The position numbers were made by a program, and so were the translations under genes. Below the pieces are notes generated by a model, which worked only from the letters and a program-made list of their open reading frames with translations, did no database searches and was not told the origin of the DNA. Shown in pieces: positions 23,517 through 36,015 of a DNA stretch of 64,000 nucleotides. This DNA comes from Tetrahymena elliotti 4EA. Taxonomy: Eukaryota > Ciliophora > Oligohymenophorea > Hymenostomatida > Tetrahymenidae. The stretch is from the NCBI GenBank assembly GCA_000231825.2, contig JH720316.1:332455-396454 (forward strand), read 5' to 3'. Each line of letters begins with the position of its first letter. Position 1 is the stretch's first letter.

Positions 23517-26084
23517 TCATTTATTCTTTCTCCTAAAAATAATAATTAGATTAAACAAAATCTTTACTTGAACCCAATATCAACAAAATAATAATCGATT
23601 AAGAAAAATGCTAATTAACTTGTAAATTAAATTGATAATTACAAGCACTAATCACCTCATTTAATATTTTTAACTAAAATTTACAATAAAATTCTTCTTT
23701 AAACTAATAAATCTTTTTCATCAAATACTTATTCTCAAATCTTATCATAATAAATTATTTCTTTTCAGTATTAATTCATGTTTTTTACTTTCTTTTTTAT
23801 TAAATCTTCAAATTAACAAAAAATAAAACTTCTTAATTTCTATTCAATTTTTTTAAAAATAATTGATCCTCATATATTTATTTGATGGGGTCTATTTTAG
23901 GTGATAATATTGTTTCCAATTCAGCACAAAAAACAAATAATAAAAAATTGATTTCTTTTATGATTTAAGATAGATAGAGTATGCATCCAATTAATTAATT
24001 AATTAATCTTGCATAATTTTCAAAGCTATAAATAATATATTAATAGTTATTAGATTGAGCTAAATTTGTTATTTTTAATTAATTTTTGTATTTTCCAAAA
24101 AAAGTACAAACTACTAATATCTTTTAAATAATCAATTACAAAACCCTCAAAAAAATACTAAATGTTTACAAACAAAAATACATAAAAAGTATTATGCCTG
24201 CACGGAACAACAAAAATAATGATTATTTATTAGAAAAGCATATTCATACAGGTCTTAATAATTAGTTTAAGAAATTGATTTGCATACAAAATTTTATCAT
24301 GCATTTTTCGCTTAAATTGTATTTATTATTAGTAATCCAAATTAATATCTAAAAATAGCATAATCTCAAATATATATTCAGAATTAAAAGTAAAATTAAT
24401 AAATTTATTTCAATGCAAAGAATGTTCTATGCTCTTTTATCAACAAAATATTAATACTATTTTATTAATTTCGTGCATAAAATATCTAAATTAGATCGAA
24501 AGAAAATGAATTTTTAAGTAGATATAGAGTTTTTTTTGTTTATATTTTTTCAGTCTAGTTAACTTAATATCAAGTGTAAAATCTAAATCAAACTTTGAAT
24601 TAATTATTTTTTCTTTCTGAAATCCAACTAAAATCAAAAAATATTTCAGTATAAAATAAAAATAATTTTTTAAAAAAATCTAAAGACTGACTTTCTTACA
24701 AAAAAAAACCAAAACAAAGGACTAGTTTAAGCTCAATAAGAGTAAATTAGTTTGAAAGAATTAGGGTAAAATGAGTGGATAATTTTTTTGAGTTATTAAC
24801 CAATAAAAAAAGATAGAAAATTTGATTTGAATATGAAATGAAATGCTTTTGCCACAAATGCAAAATGCTAATTTGATAATAAAAAAGAAGAAATAATTAT
24901 AACAATTAAGTATTAAATTTTTCTTCATTTTGAATAAAAGGTGTTTTTACTTTTATGAATAATTCTTTTATATTCTATAATTAATATCTAAAACTTTTAA
25001 CTTTCTACATATTTATTTATCTTGATAAATACATAACTAGAAGAAAAGAAAAGGAATAGATAATTTAATTAGCAAATCAACCCATCAAAAAACATTAATT
25101 ATTTCTTACATTTTCTCTATTACCCGCAATATTTATTACAATATATCATCTTCTAAAATCAGGTAATATTTTTTTCTAATGATAACTCTTTTTCCTCAAA
25201 AGAAATTTAACTAATAATTTCGATAGTATTTTTTACAGTAAAACTTCATTGAAAATGTTTTTTTTTTTTTGCAAATTTCATTGAAGCTAATAACTCAGTT
25301 GTTTAATATATTGAATTACAAACTAGCATTTGTTAATAATCTAGAATAAATTATTTTATAAAAAATATTTAAACTACTATAAATTATTGAATTATGTATG
25401 TTTTATATTGTAACCAATAAATATCAAATCAAATTAGTCTTTGAAAATTAACATTGATTTAGCTTCCCCTATTTTTTTATCAAAATAATAATTTGATCAT
25501 AAATAAAGATACACCTACCTAACATATTTAGTAACCTTTTAAAAAGTCTGAGCTCATCAAAAGTACGATATCGAATAACCAATACTTTCTTTCAAAAATA
25601 AAATAATTCTCCTTTGAAAATTAGATATCTAAATTAAGTGATTACAAACTATCAATTAAGTAGAAAAATATTTAAATAAAAAAACTAGAATGTGCTGCTT
25701 TTGACAAACACTTAATAACTTTTGCTAAAATAGAATTTTTTTGGCAAGATGAAATTAAGTTTAATAAAAATGATTTGAACATAAATTAACAAAGAATTTT
25801 TTTTTTGGCAGATGAATTGTTGAAAGAGGCATCAAGCGGCATTAAAATCTAATCGCTTTGTACTTTCTTTAAAAGTTGATAACTTTTTTTGAGAAAAAAA
25901 TTTATGAGAAAGAAATTTAAAAAAATCCAAAACTGAATTTACATGATCAATAATTACTTGCCTTCCTTAAATAACAGCGTAAAATAGATCAACTCTTGAT
26001 AAATAATAATTTAAATAATTGAAATTAACTATTTAAAGAAAACTGGTTAATAAGAAAAACAAAAATAATAAAAAACAAGAGTTC
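23517..26084. other. Spacer between F and G
   Basis: About 2.6 kb without a recognisable gene. The first ~550 bases align with the 3' flanks of K and N. The string AATAGTTATTAGATTGA (about 24041) marks where block 2 stops matching and foreign-looking DNA begins (39687). Confidence 0.55.
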
Positions 26085-27065
26085 ATGAAGTAAACCTAGC
26101 TTGAAGAAAATAATTTAAGATCTAATTACCAAGATGAAATATGGTCTTACTAGAATTGCTATTAAGTGAAATAAACCAATTATTAATCAACCTATAAAAA
26201 TCAATTTGATTTTTTCAGAGATAATTAAGATAATTTTTTTAGTATTGATCATATCATTTATGAGCCAGAATACTTTTTAAACACTTAAAGTGAAGAAGAG
26301 TCTAAGATGAGTAATGAATTCCCTTCTCCTTCATCTGAATCTTGCTTAAAAGACAGTTTAATAAGTGATGAAGGAAAACAATAAAGTATTCCTGATTTTT
26401 ACAACATAAATAATCTTTTGATTGAAAACTAGTAACCAAACTCATAGCTACATGAGAAAGACTAAAAAGTAGTTAAAAATTGCTAGTGTCAATAAGGAAC
26501 TGAAGATTTCAGCTATTAAAACATCAAGAGCTAATTGATTCAAAAAAATAATGATAATAAAGAAATTAATTAAATTTAATACAGATTTTAATAGTATGAA
26601 AATCAAAGAGAAAGCTAAGGGAAATTACAATCATTGAATCAAAAGATTAATTAATAATTAAAAGAATATTAAAATATGTAAATGCCTCTTTCTGAAAAAG
26701 AAGAGAAGCTAAAATAGTCAATCAGTACATAGAATAGTCTGAAAAATATAGTTTTTGCTTTTGTGTCAAGCGTTAAAAAAATGAGGAATACAGAAATAGT
26801 GAGTATGAAAGTATCATAATTTTAAAACTTTAAGAAATAATTAATAAGATATATGAAGTAGCATTCTTTTAACTACTAGATGGTGAAGTATTTAACCACT
26901 CATAAAGTTTACAGTTTGCTACTTTTAAATTATTTAGAGAATGAAAGTTATGAATGGTTAAGCAACTCAAAGGTGATTGACAAATAAGAAGTAAAAAATT
27001 AAATTATATACTTGATTAATTGTATCAAAGACATAAAATCATTAGATTAGATGCTAAATAATTGA
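26085..27065 (+). CDS. Array family protein G
   Basis: Intact intronless frame of 326 aa; the in-frame ATG at 26085 gives leader MKQTQLEENNLRSNYQDE. TGA at 27063-27065. Box IIYEPEYFLNT at Tyr59. Middle: polar, with Cys-containing segment NCQCQQ, then Gln-rich. C-terminal region from residue 219: LKNIVFAFVSSVKKMRNTE, FKKQLIRYMKQHSFNYQ, KYLTTHKVYSLLLLNYLENE, SYEWLSNSKVIDKQEVK, IYLINCIKD. G-types have YSLLLL where the others have YKLLLL. Paralogs: M and O intact, L decayed. Function unknown. Confidence 0.86.
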
Positions 27066-27784
27066 TTAAGAAATTAGAGTCAGCAAAAATTAATTTAACT
27101 TTTCAATATTTATTATCAAAAGATTTCTAACTAATTTAGTGTTGTTTCTTTGATTATTATGTTTATGTATGCGTCTGTGTTTGTGTATTGTTGTAATCAA
27201 TTTCTAATAAAATTGGTTTAATCAAAACATATTTTTTGCATCATTTGCTTAATAATATTGATTATAATTTATTACAAAACAAATTAAAAACTGATAAGCA
27301 TCATTTTATGTTCTATTCTTTTTTAATAATACGAATCAATAAAAAGTTAGATTGAAATGTTGTTTTCTCTTAATTTAAACTGTTTAGTCTTGCTTAATTG
27401 ATTGACTCTTGCCTCTATTGCATCAGTTATATACAATAAAATATACACCTTTCAAATAATTTCTTACAAAAAATTACTAAGAAAATAAGATAATTAGCAT
27501 AAAAATCCTTTACTTCTCTACAAGCACGAAATATTTAATAACAAATAAGTATTTAACTGCGTTAAAGAAATTAACATATCTAATTAAGAAAATCCTTTCT
27601 TACTCAAATCAAAAATAAAGCAAACAGTTCTAAATTAATTGTAATTATCTTCTCTATATTTTCTTTTGTCTATTAATCAATTTTGATTTTGTTCAATATA
27701 GATCACATTCCTACCTATCAAAAAATTCAATTCAAAAAAGCTTTGCAATTAATAAATTTTTGATTCAAAACAGCTACACTATGA
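27066..27784. other. Spacer
   Basis: About 0.7 kb, no gene seen. It resembles the 3' flanks of M and O (for example the stretch with TTGCCTC followed by ATTCAT/ATTAAATA-type sequence), marking the right part of block 1. Confidence 0.45.
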
Positions 27785-29300
27785 AGTATCCCTAAAGAAT
27801 AAATAATAAGATGAAAAAATAGAGTCTTTCTTTAATAAAAGAGTCTTTCTTTCTTTGAATAACTCAAATAATTTTAAAAAAGATTTAAAATTCTGTTACA
27901 TCCTTAATTATTTTAGAAATTTTTAACTTTGTTTTAAAATAAATTTAAAATCAATGATTATTTTTAGATTTATTTTAGTAAATAAAAGAAAAATATTACT
28001 TTTAAAAACTAAAACAGATTTAACTGTTCTCAAATATACATGTAGAAAATGAAAACTAATCTAAAAATCCTATTCTTAAACAACTTCTTTGAGTCTTGAA
28101 TACTTTTATTTTGAGAATATATATTTCAAAAATATCAAAAAAATCACTTGAAAACTTGAAAGGCTTATAATTAATAATAAAAAAGGAAGAGCATTATATA
28201 TTTCTAAAGAATAAATATTCATGAGGTATTAATCAAGTTATTTAAAAACTTAAATAATTTTAAATTTACAAAGAACTTAAAATTCATTTTATGTTTTAGA
28301 GAGCAAAAACTTTACTTTAAAATAAATTTAAACTCTTTGATTTTGTTTAGATTTCTTAACTAAAAGAAATATTTCACTTTTAAAAACTAAAACAGATTTA
28401 ATCTTTCTTAAAAATAAAATCAGAAAATGAAATATGTGAATTCTAATCTAAAAATTTTACCCTTAGATAACTTTCTTTGAGTTTACTTCTATTAAGCGTA
28501 AATAATTTGGAGTCTTGTATACTTTTATTATGAGTATATAATTCAAAAATTTCAATTTGAAAGATTTCTGATTAATAAAATTTGGATTACAAAATATAGT
28601 ATTAGTATAGAATAAATAATATTTGATGAAACAATTAAGTCTTTTAAAAACTCAAATAATTTTAATTTTAAAAAAAGCTTTAAATTTATTTTATGTTTAA
28701 AAAAACATATAACTTTTCTTTAAAATAAATTTAAACTATGAGATTTTGTTTAGATTTATTAGAGAAAAGAAATAAATAGCTTTTAAAAACTAAAACAGAT
28801 TTACCTGTTCTCTAACACTCACACATACAGAATAAGAAAAAAAGGGAAGTCTAATCTAAAAATCTAATTCTTAAACAATTTTTTTTGTTTTTGAATACTA
28901 TTAACATGTGTATATAATTCAAAAATATCAAAGCAATCTATTCAAAGCTTTGTTATTAACAAATTGTAGATTACAAAAGAAAGTATTAGTAGAAGAATAG
29001 ATAAATAATATATGACGCAAAAATCAAGTTTTTTAAAACCTCAAACCATTTTAAATTTTTAAAGGCTAAAATTTGTTTTATCTTCTTAATTATTTTAAAA
29101 ATTTATAACTTTACTTTAAAATAAATTTAAACTATTAGATTTAGTTTGGTTTTAGTAAATAAAAGAAATATATTATTTTTTAAAACTCAAACAGGCTTAA
29201 CTGTTTTCATCTATTCATGCAGAAAGTGAAAAAAACCAAGCAAGTCTGATCTAAAAATCTTGCTCTCAAACAACTTTATGTACCGTTTATACTTATATTA
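27785..29300. repeat. Tandem repeat array, about 4 units of ~380-400 bp
   Basis: Four diverged direct copies. The anchor AAAACTAAAACAGATTTA recurs at about 28005, 28384, 28786 and, altered, at 29181. The anchor TTTAAAATAAATTTAAA recurs at about 27935, 28316, 28719 and 29115. A third anchor, TCTAAAAATC followed by a C/T-rich A+T stretch, recurs at about 28059, 28458, 28856 and 29249. No coding frame is shared between units. It occurs only between G and H and not at the corresponding place in the other blocks. Confidence 0.82.
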
Positions 29301-31463
29301 TGCGTACATTTTAAAAAGCACTGTTTATTAAATAGAAGCAATCTTTTGATATATAATTTTATATAGGTTAGATTATTTATATTTTCTATTCTGATTATGT
29401 CTTAATTAATAATACCGCTATCTAATATGAATAGAATGTTTTGAGAAAATTTCTAGAAGATTTTTTATCAATTTTGAAATTAGCTTCGCAAAAAAAGAAT
29501 GGTATTAAATAATTAGATATCACAAATAGAATAAAATATTATACTTCAATACTTGCACAAAAAAGGTTTAAGGAAAATAAATAGTTTAGAAAAATATAAA
29601 TGATGAAAAATGTTTATCAGATTTTAGTTAGAAATTGCTTTTGGTTTGTTTAGCTCATTTGGTGCAGAATTTCTGTCAATCTTTTTTATGAAAAATTTCA
29701 AGTATTTTATTATTGAATGAATGGGTGACCAAGCACTCTAAAAATCCCAAAAGAATGAATATCTAAATTAAGTTACTCTTAATTAAAATTAATAAAATAA
29801 ATTGAATTGAAAATTCAATGTGCGTATTTTCTTATTTTTAGAAGCTAAAATACTGAATCTCAATTTTCCTTGTTGAATTACAAATAATTTCATTCAAGAT
29901 GTAATAAATACTCAATATAAATAAAATACACCATGTTAGTAACTCATATAGTATTAATAGCAAAAAAATCATAACAACACAGCATGAGAAATGATCTATC
30001 AATAATTACTTTCCAAAGAATAGTTCACACAAAATGTAAATCAACAGAGGAGAAATCAATACTTAATTTAATCTATTTAAATTATTTTTAGAAAATCCTT
30101 CTATTGTTTTTTAGGCTCAGACAGGCTTCTGTTTCAAATTATTTATTTATTAAATATAAAGAGATTTTAAGGTAAAGTTTAAAAATTTTAATGTTAAATC
30201 AATAACATTTATTCTAAGGTAAAGTTGAATTAAAATAGATTATTTTTGTTTTTATTATCAAGTATGAATTTTATAGAAGATAAATAGGCTAAATGCAAAT
30301 TATGTTCTATTTTCATTTTTTATTCTGTCAAAATAGGCTGTATTTTTTATATGGTTTATAGCTCACTTCAAGAATGAATTGAATTAGTGCATCAATATAT
30401 GGTCATAATAAACTGACTGATCGAATTTTTAATTTACTTTTTTTTACATTCTTCCTTTTTTTGAGAAGCAAGTGAAATATTGATTATAAATTTTTATTTT
30501 TGATCTAGTTTCTTTGAGGATTAAAAGAAATGGTTGGCCTTATAAAATGTATAAGCTTTAGAATAAAAAGCTTTTATATAGTAAACTGTAATATTGGCTC
30601 CCTCGTTTACTCATAAAAGTGTAATATTTTTAGGAGGAATTTAATTAATAGTATTATTTAAATATTAAAGAATAGCTCTTTGCTAATAATTAATTACGTA
30701 TCTGACTATTCAATATTTAGAAATATTACATATATTTAAAAATGAATATAAAGAGTTTATTGTAACCTTAAATAGTAAGAACAATCTTCAAAAAATCTTT
30801 TTTTACTCATTTCATTCTAATGAAAGAGCGCTTAGAATTTAAATTACTTCCTTAAAAACACAAAATTTGATGTAATCAGGGAGGCTTTTTATCAAACATA
30901 TGAAGTTTATTTTTTAAAAACTTGAATCAATCAAAAGTGAAATATAAAAAGTATTCTTGAAATAGAATCTGATCTTCAAAACAAAGATAAAAAAAGCTTC
31001 GTAATTACTGTCTTTACATTTAATATCGTTAACTTTTACTTATGACCATTTTCACTAATATTTTTATCCTTAAAAACAATACTGATTTAGAAATTTGAAT
31101 TATTATTTCTCCTTTGTTAAAAGCATAATATGACTATACAGCTTACTATGTAAAGTGTAAAATAGCTTTCTTATAGAACGAAATTGATTAAATAATAGAA
31201 AACCAATTTGCAGTTGGTTATTTTTAGGAAGTGGTTTATCTATAATTTATAAAGGGTTATTGAATTTCATATGGTTTTTTTTGGAATTACTATCAGATTA
31301 AGAATTCAACGGCAGAACAAAAGAAATGAAAGATTACCCTTGAATTGTCATTAAAAAATGTTTGATTTTTATTAATAAATATTAAAACAAACATTTAATT
31401 TGATAAAAAAATATCAATTTTTAAAAACACATAACAACTGAATTATTCAAACTTTTTCACACC
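29301..31463. other. Spacer upstream of gene H
   Basis: About 2.1 kb without a recognisable gene. The last ~550 bases are diverged relatives of the F-type upstream region, including GATTACCCTT at about 31332. Confidence 0.5.
31329..31346 (+). promoter_or_regulatory. Conserved upstream element of F-type genes (gene H)
   Basis: GAAAGATTACCCTTGA, about 132 bases before the ATG of H. The core survives although the rest of the flank is strongly diverged from F, K and N. Confidence 0.5.
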
Positions 31464-32432
31464 ATGTCACAACTTCTCACAATATACCCTATTATTAATG
31501 CATATGAAAATGACTCTTTTTAATAGTACTCTTTAGAATTCAAATAAAATTAAGACCAGACATCTCACTTTACCTCTGAAAAAATGATCTATGAACCAGA
31601 GTATTTTCTGAATACAGAATAATTACCCAAAGAAAATAACAATAATGACCATTAAAATTAATTCTAAAATCAATAGCTTTAAATATTTAATCAACTTTGC
31701 TCATATCAGTCCTAAAGTATTTTAAATGAAGATAAAAAAGAGCAGTAAAAATCAATCTAAGGATTTGCTTATTTTGATTAAAATAACGACATCTAATTTG
31801 TTACAAAATAACTACAAAATCAATATTTCGTTTCAATCTCAGAAGAAGAAATTAATAACTTCCATTCAGATTAACTCACTTATCAAGAATAATAATAACA
31901 ACAATAATAATAATTTAATTAAGAAAATCAATAAATGGTTAACCAAAATTCAGATGTGTTTTTGAATTATGATAAAAATTAATTAAAATAGTAAAATTAA
32001 ATAACAGTGAGTATTTAAAAAAATTAACTAAATATCACATAATTAAATCATCTAAAGACCAAAAAGCAATAACAATAAAACTAATTCAAGAATATAGCTA
32101 ATGCGTTCAAAGGATATGTGAAAAAACAAAAAAATTGTGACTTTGTTGAGATCTCAGACTATGAATTTTCTAATTTGAAAAAACAACTTATGAGATATAT
32201 GAAAATGAATTCTTTCAATTATACTCTCTTGAAGTATATAATTAACCACAAATTTTATAAATTATTGCTCTTAAATTTCTTCTAAAAAGAAAGCTAAGAT
32301 TGGATTAATTCAAGTAAATTATAGGATAAATAAGATGTAATAGCCAAAATATAGCAATTAACTGAATGTATTAAATACCCCTAACTCCTAGATAGTGTAC
32401 TTGGATAATAAAAAACAAAAATCAAAAAATGA
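31464..32432 (+). CDS. Array family protein H (divergent F-type)
   Basis: Intact intronless frame of 322 aa, ATG 31464 to TGA 32430-32432. Box MIYEPEYFLNTEQ at Tyr43; the second EYF of other F-types is lost. The middle holds a pure Gln run of eight after QE, written as mixed TAA/CAA codons, evidence for the ciliate code and for a functional Gln tract. C-terminal region from residue 208: FKNIANAFKGYVKKQKNCDF, LKKQLMRYMKMNSFNYT, KYIINHKFYKLLLLNFFQKE, SQDWINSSKLQDKQDV, TECIKYPQLL, basic tail ending KIKK. It sits alone between blocks 1 and 2 and is more distant from F, K and N than they are from each other, so it is an older duplicate that has stayed open. Confidence 0.86.
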
Positions 32433-34191
32433 GAAGCTCGAAAATTGTTTTTAAAATTAAATTAATCATTTATATTTATATTTTTTTGTAACTTGATTTT
32501 ATCAATCCTAATTAATTTTGAAGCAAAACATAATGAATTAACAAATTTTAAAAGTTTATTAAAAAACAATAAGAATAATCAAAAGCTCCTCTTTCTTTTT
32601 TGTTACTACAATCACTGTAACGTGACTTAGTAGTTAGCATTCAAGCTAAACAAATTTTATTTCACTTTTGGATTCTATTCTTTTAAATCTTTAAATCTAA
32701 AAAACTTAACTAACTTCTCATGAATTAATGTGATGCTTATGTTTTCTTATTTATTGTTTTGATTTTTTGAATAGTACATTTTTTAAATATCTTAACTTTA
32801 AGCTCATCAAAAATAGATTCCTCACTTTATTACAAAGTTTTTAGTTAATCTTCGCTAACTCTTTCATCTCAATTATATAAAATTAAATTATATCCTATTT
32901 TATTTTTAAAATCCACTCACATTTCAAACTAAAAAATAAAATTTTTTTCCATTAATTTTGCAGATATTATTTTTTGTCCTTTAATATATTTTTTGTTGTT
33001 GAAAAATTAAATAATTTTTATTAGCTTTTAAATATTAACTTTTATTAATTACTATCTTTTTTAAATGTGAAAACTTTATCCTATTAACTTCTTGATTATT
33101 TCAATTTCCACATAAAATATTTTTATGAGACTAGAAATTTATTTTCATTTATTAGGTATTTATAATTGAAATAATAAAAAAAATAAACAACAATCATTTT
33201 TAATAAAAAATGAGGTGAAAATAAACAAATTTGCTTAAAAAATTGTGTATTTAAATAGAATTTACATAAGGTAGAAAATAAATTAAATTAAAAATGAATT
33301 TTGATATATCTCGGGACTCTAAAATATTCTAGATATTTAAATAGAAATATTGATAAATCCAAAATTATTCATCTCAATCTTAAAAATCTAAAATTGACCT
33401 TGGATAATAATTTAAATAGAAAAAATATAATTTTATCCATAGAAAAATTTAATCTTGTCTTGAAAAGTAATTTGTGTTTATTAAATCATATTAAAAAATT
33501 ATATTTTAATCATCTAAATATTTTGTTTTTTCTAAAGCGAGGCTCTCTCTATCTTTAGATATTTCAAATTAAATTTTATCAAATAATTGAAAGGGAAAAA
33601 GAATAAGTTAATGTATTCATTAAAAATCAAAATAAATAAAAGAAAAAATGATGATAAATGATGTGATAAATAGATTAATTTTTTAGTTTACAAACTCACT
33701 TTTTAATATACAAACAATGAAGTATATTTGAATATAGAAAAAGATTTTTTTTTTTGATTTTTCTTAAATTTAATAATGATTCTTAATAGATAGATACTTC
33801 ATTACTAGTAAAGAAATAGAAACAAATACAAAAATAATCAATAATATAAAATGTTAAAATTTCTATTTTTATTTTAGAAATAATTTTAGTCTATGTTATA
33901 TGATTAAGTAACTTTAAATTTTTAAATAATTCCTATTATTTTTAGCACTTGAAATTTTTTTTTAAATTCTAAAAATTGTTTTTAAAATTCATCCATTCAT
34001 GAATTACCAAAAAATAATGAATCCATTAAGAAGAAAAATTATTCAGTAAAAATTTACTTTAGTATAAAATGTTTCATTGCTAAATTTTCATTTTCAAATA
34101 TGATGGAACTTTATGCAACCCATTCTCGGAATTCTAATTCTCATATTGCAAAATGTAGCAATAATAATAAAAAAACGAGAGAGATTACATT
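32433..34191. other. Spacer, left edge of repeat block 2
   Basis: No gene. From about 33380 (AAAATCTAAAATTGACCTTG and so on) it matches 49015 onwards in block 3, and more distantly 16500-17200 in block 1. The open frame at 33301-33558 lies in this duplicated non-coding DNA and is not preserved at the equivalent site in block 3. Confidence 0.6.
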
Positions 34192-35016
34192 ATGGATAAG
34201 TCAGAAGAATCATAAGTAAAATATGAGCCCTAATATTTCTTAAGTTTGTATGAACAAGTCAACCAAGTTACCTTAGATAAAAGAAGTTTGGATAATAATC
34301 TACTGATATCAAATTGCCAAAACCAAATATTTTTGATTTATCATGTAAATTCTTCTGAATTTGACCAAGATGGTTCCCAACAATACTTATTATTAAGAAA
34401 ACAGATTTTCTTAAAAATAAAATAAAAAGTAATAGAAAGAATTTCTATAAAAATAATATCAATATTTTTATTCTAATGAATCTATTTTTAAAAGCCAAAT
34501 TGAGTAATTCAAAACAAAAAATATTTTTTTTCAAACAAACTCAATTTATCTAAAATAGAAATTAGAGTAGAAATTAAATTAAAAATATTATTTCAAGAAA
34601 AATTGACATTTCTTCATAATTAATGAACAGTAAGTAGTAATTAAAAAAACAAAAGTAATTCATATTAAATATTTTTTGATGATAAATTAAAAATTCATTA
34701 GGAAAAAGACTGTAAAATTCCTAATTTACAAAATAACTTTAAAAACAAACATTATTACTGCTTTGATGGAACCTATAAAAAATAAATGAAAGAAGCTAAA
34801 GATCTTATTGTTTTGTAACCAAAACAACTTCAAAATTTTAAAAAATATATGAAAAACCATTTATTTAACTATAATATTGTCAAGTATTTGACTACGCACA
34901 AAATATACAAGCTCTTACTCTTGAATTTTTTATAAAAAGAAAGTGATAAGTGGCTATCTAATCAAAAGATATTGTATTAGAGATCCAAGGCATTTAGATT
35001 CTTTGGGGGCTAATTA
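34192..35016 (+). pseudogene. Decayed B-type family gene
   Basis: Starts with an ATG (34192) and reads MDKSEESQVKYEPQYFLSLYE, with the box changed to YEPQYFL. It continues close to gene B (SNCQNQIFLIYHVNSSEFDQ) and then loses frame after the QQYLLLRKQ segment, reaching TGA. Further downstream, shifted fragments of the C-terminal region remain (YMKNHLFNYNIVKYLTTHK, YKLLLLNFLQKE), with one deletion inside the RYMK core and another after the KWLSN segment. The original stop AATTGA is AATTAA. Confidence 0.8.
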
Positions 35017-35202
35017 ATTTTATTATTAATTATTGAATTCCTTATCATTAATCAAACATTTATTGTTAAAATCTGTAAACTTAATATTTATTTGACTTTA
35101 AAAGATATTCCTTTTCTTCATCAATTATTTGAATGAATAGATCATATAAAATTTTATAAGAATTCATTTAATTCAAATTATGATTTTTTGTTTACTACTA
35201 AC

Positions 35203-36015
35203 ACTTTGTTAGAGCCATATTACTTTTTAAATATTTAATACTTGAATAAGACTAAAATAAATGAAGAACAAACTTGCTCTTCATATTTAACAATCATGGA
35301 TTTTCTGGCACAATTGATCAAAGTGAAGAAGCTTTTTACTATTCCTGTAAAAATTTATTTGAAATTAAATCTATGTTAAATGACAAAAGCTTCTCTTACT
35401 TAGTCATAGGATAAAGAAGAGGTTTCGTCAATACTAATTATTATTTATTGTCAAGTAAAATTATAACTAATTAGATCACTGTCATTAAAATAAAAATCAA
35501 ATTTAAAATATTAATAATAAATACCATAATACCTTAATATCCATGAATAGTGAATCGCAATTATTTTTTCGAGTTTTATAAGGTTCAAAAATTTTCATAA
35601 AATAAGGTGGCCTCTTGATTAATCAAAAAAACCTTAACAAGTGCTTACGGTAATTAAATAAAGACCGAAACACCTAATTTTGAGTAAAAAATAATTATAA
35701 AGAAATGATAAGCTAATATCAAAAAATCATTGACATAAACAAAAATGATTATTAGCTTTAGCTAGATGAATAGGAGTATCTGAATAACTAAATTACAAAA
35801 TAGCATAACGAATTTTATATTTGCTTTCTTCTTATCAAGTTTTAAATTCATGAAAAAACATAATTACCCACAAAACCTTTTTTTATTTATTTTGAATTAC
35901 CTAGTAAGCAAAAGCAATGGTTAAGTAAATAAAAAGTTGTTGATAAGCAAGAAGTAAAAAGCTTAAAATAATGCATAAAAGACAACAATTTGCTAGATTA
36001 TATTTTGAAAAATTG
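35203..36015 (+). pseudogene. Decayed E-type family gene, 5' truncated
   Basis: Begins abruptly inside the E gene at ACTAACAC, just before the box (LEPYYFLNIQ), having lost the first ~55 codons. The sequence to its left is the 3' flank of the B-type copy, so this is a deletion junction. The reading frame is interrupted. An insertion of about 130 bases lies at about 35510-35645, and the KKQFIRYMKYHSFNYS core is deleted (frame joins SFKFMKKHNYPQ). A tail like NNLLDYILKN ends at TGA 36013. Confidence 0.78.

Larger units (their letters stand above)
16380..27100 (+). repeat. Segmental repeat block 1 (B', E, F, G gene order)
   Basis: First of three diverged direct repeats of a multi-gene unit. It carries a truncated B-type gene (17279), E (19058), F (22563) and G (26085) plus homologous spacers. 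Spacer anchors shared with blocks 2 and 3 include TTTTTTAGCCAAAAAG... near 20305/36295/51615, ACCTCAATTAAGCAAAAAAT near 21808/37755/52935, and the F-type promoter. Boundaries are approximate. Confidence 0.75.

Noticed and set aside
33301..33558. + frame of 85 aa, Leu/Asn-rich
   Set aside because: It lies in duplicated spacer DNA. The matching sequence at about 49000-49230 does not keep the frame, so it is not under coding constraint.
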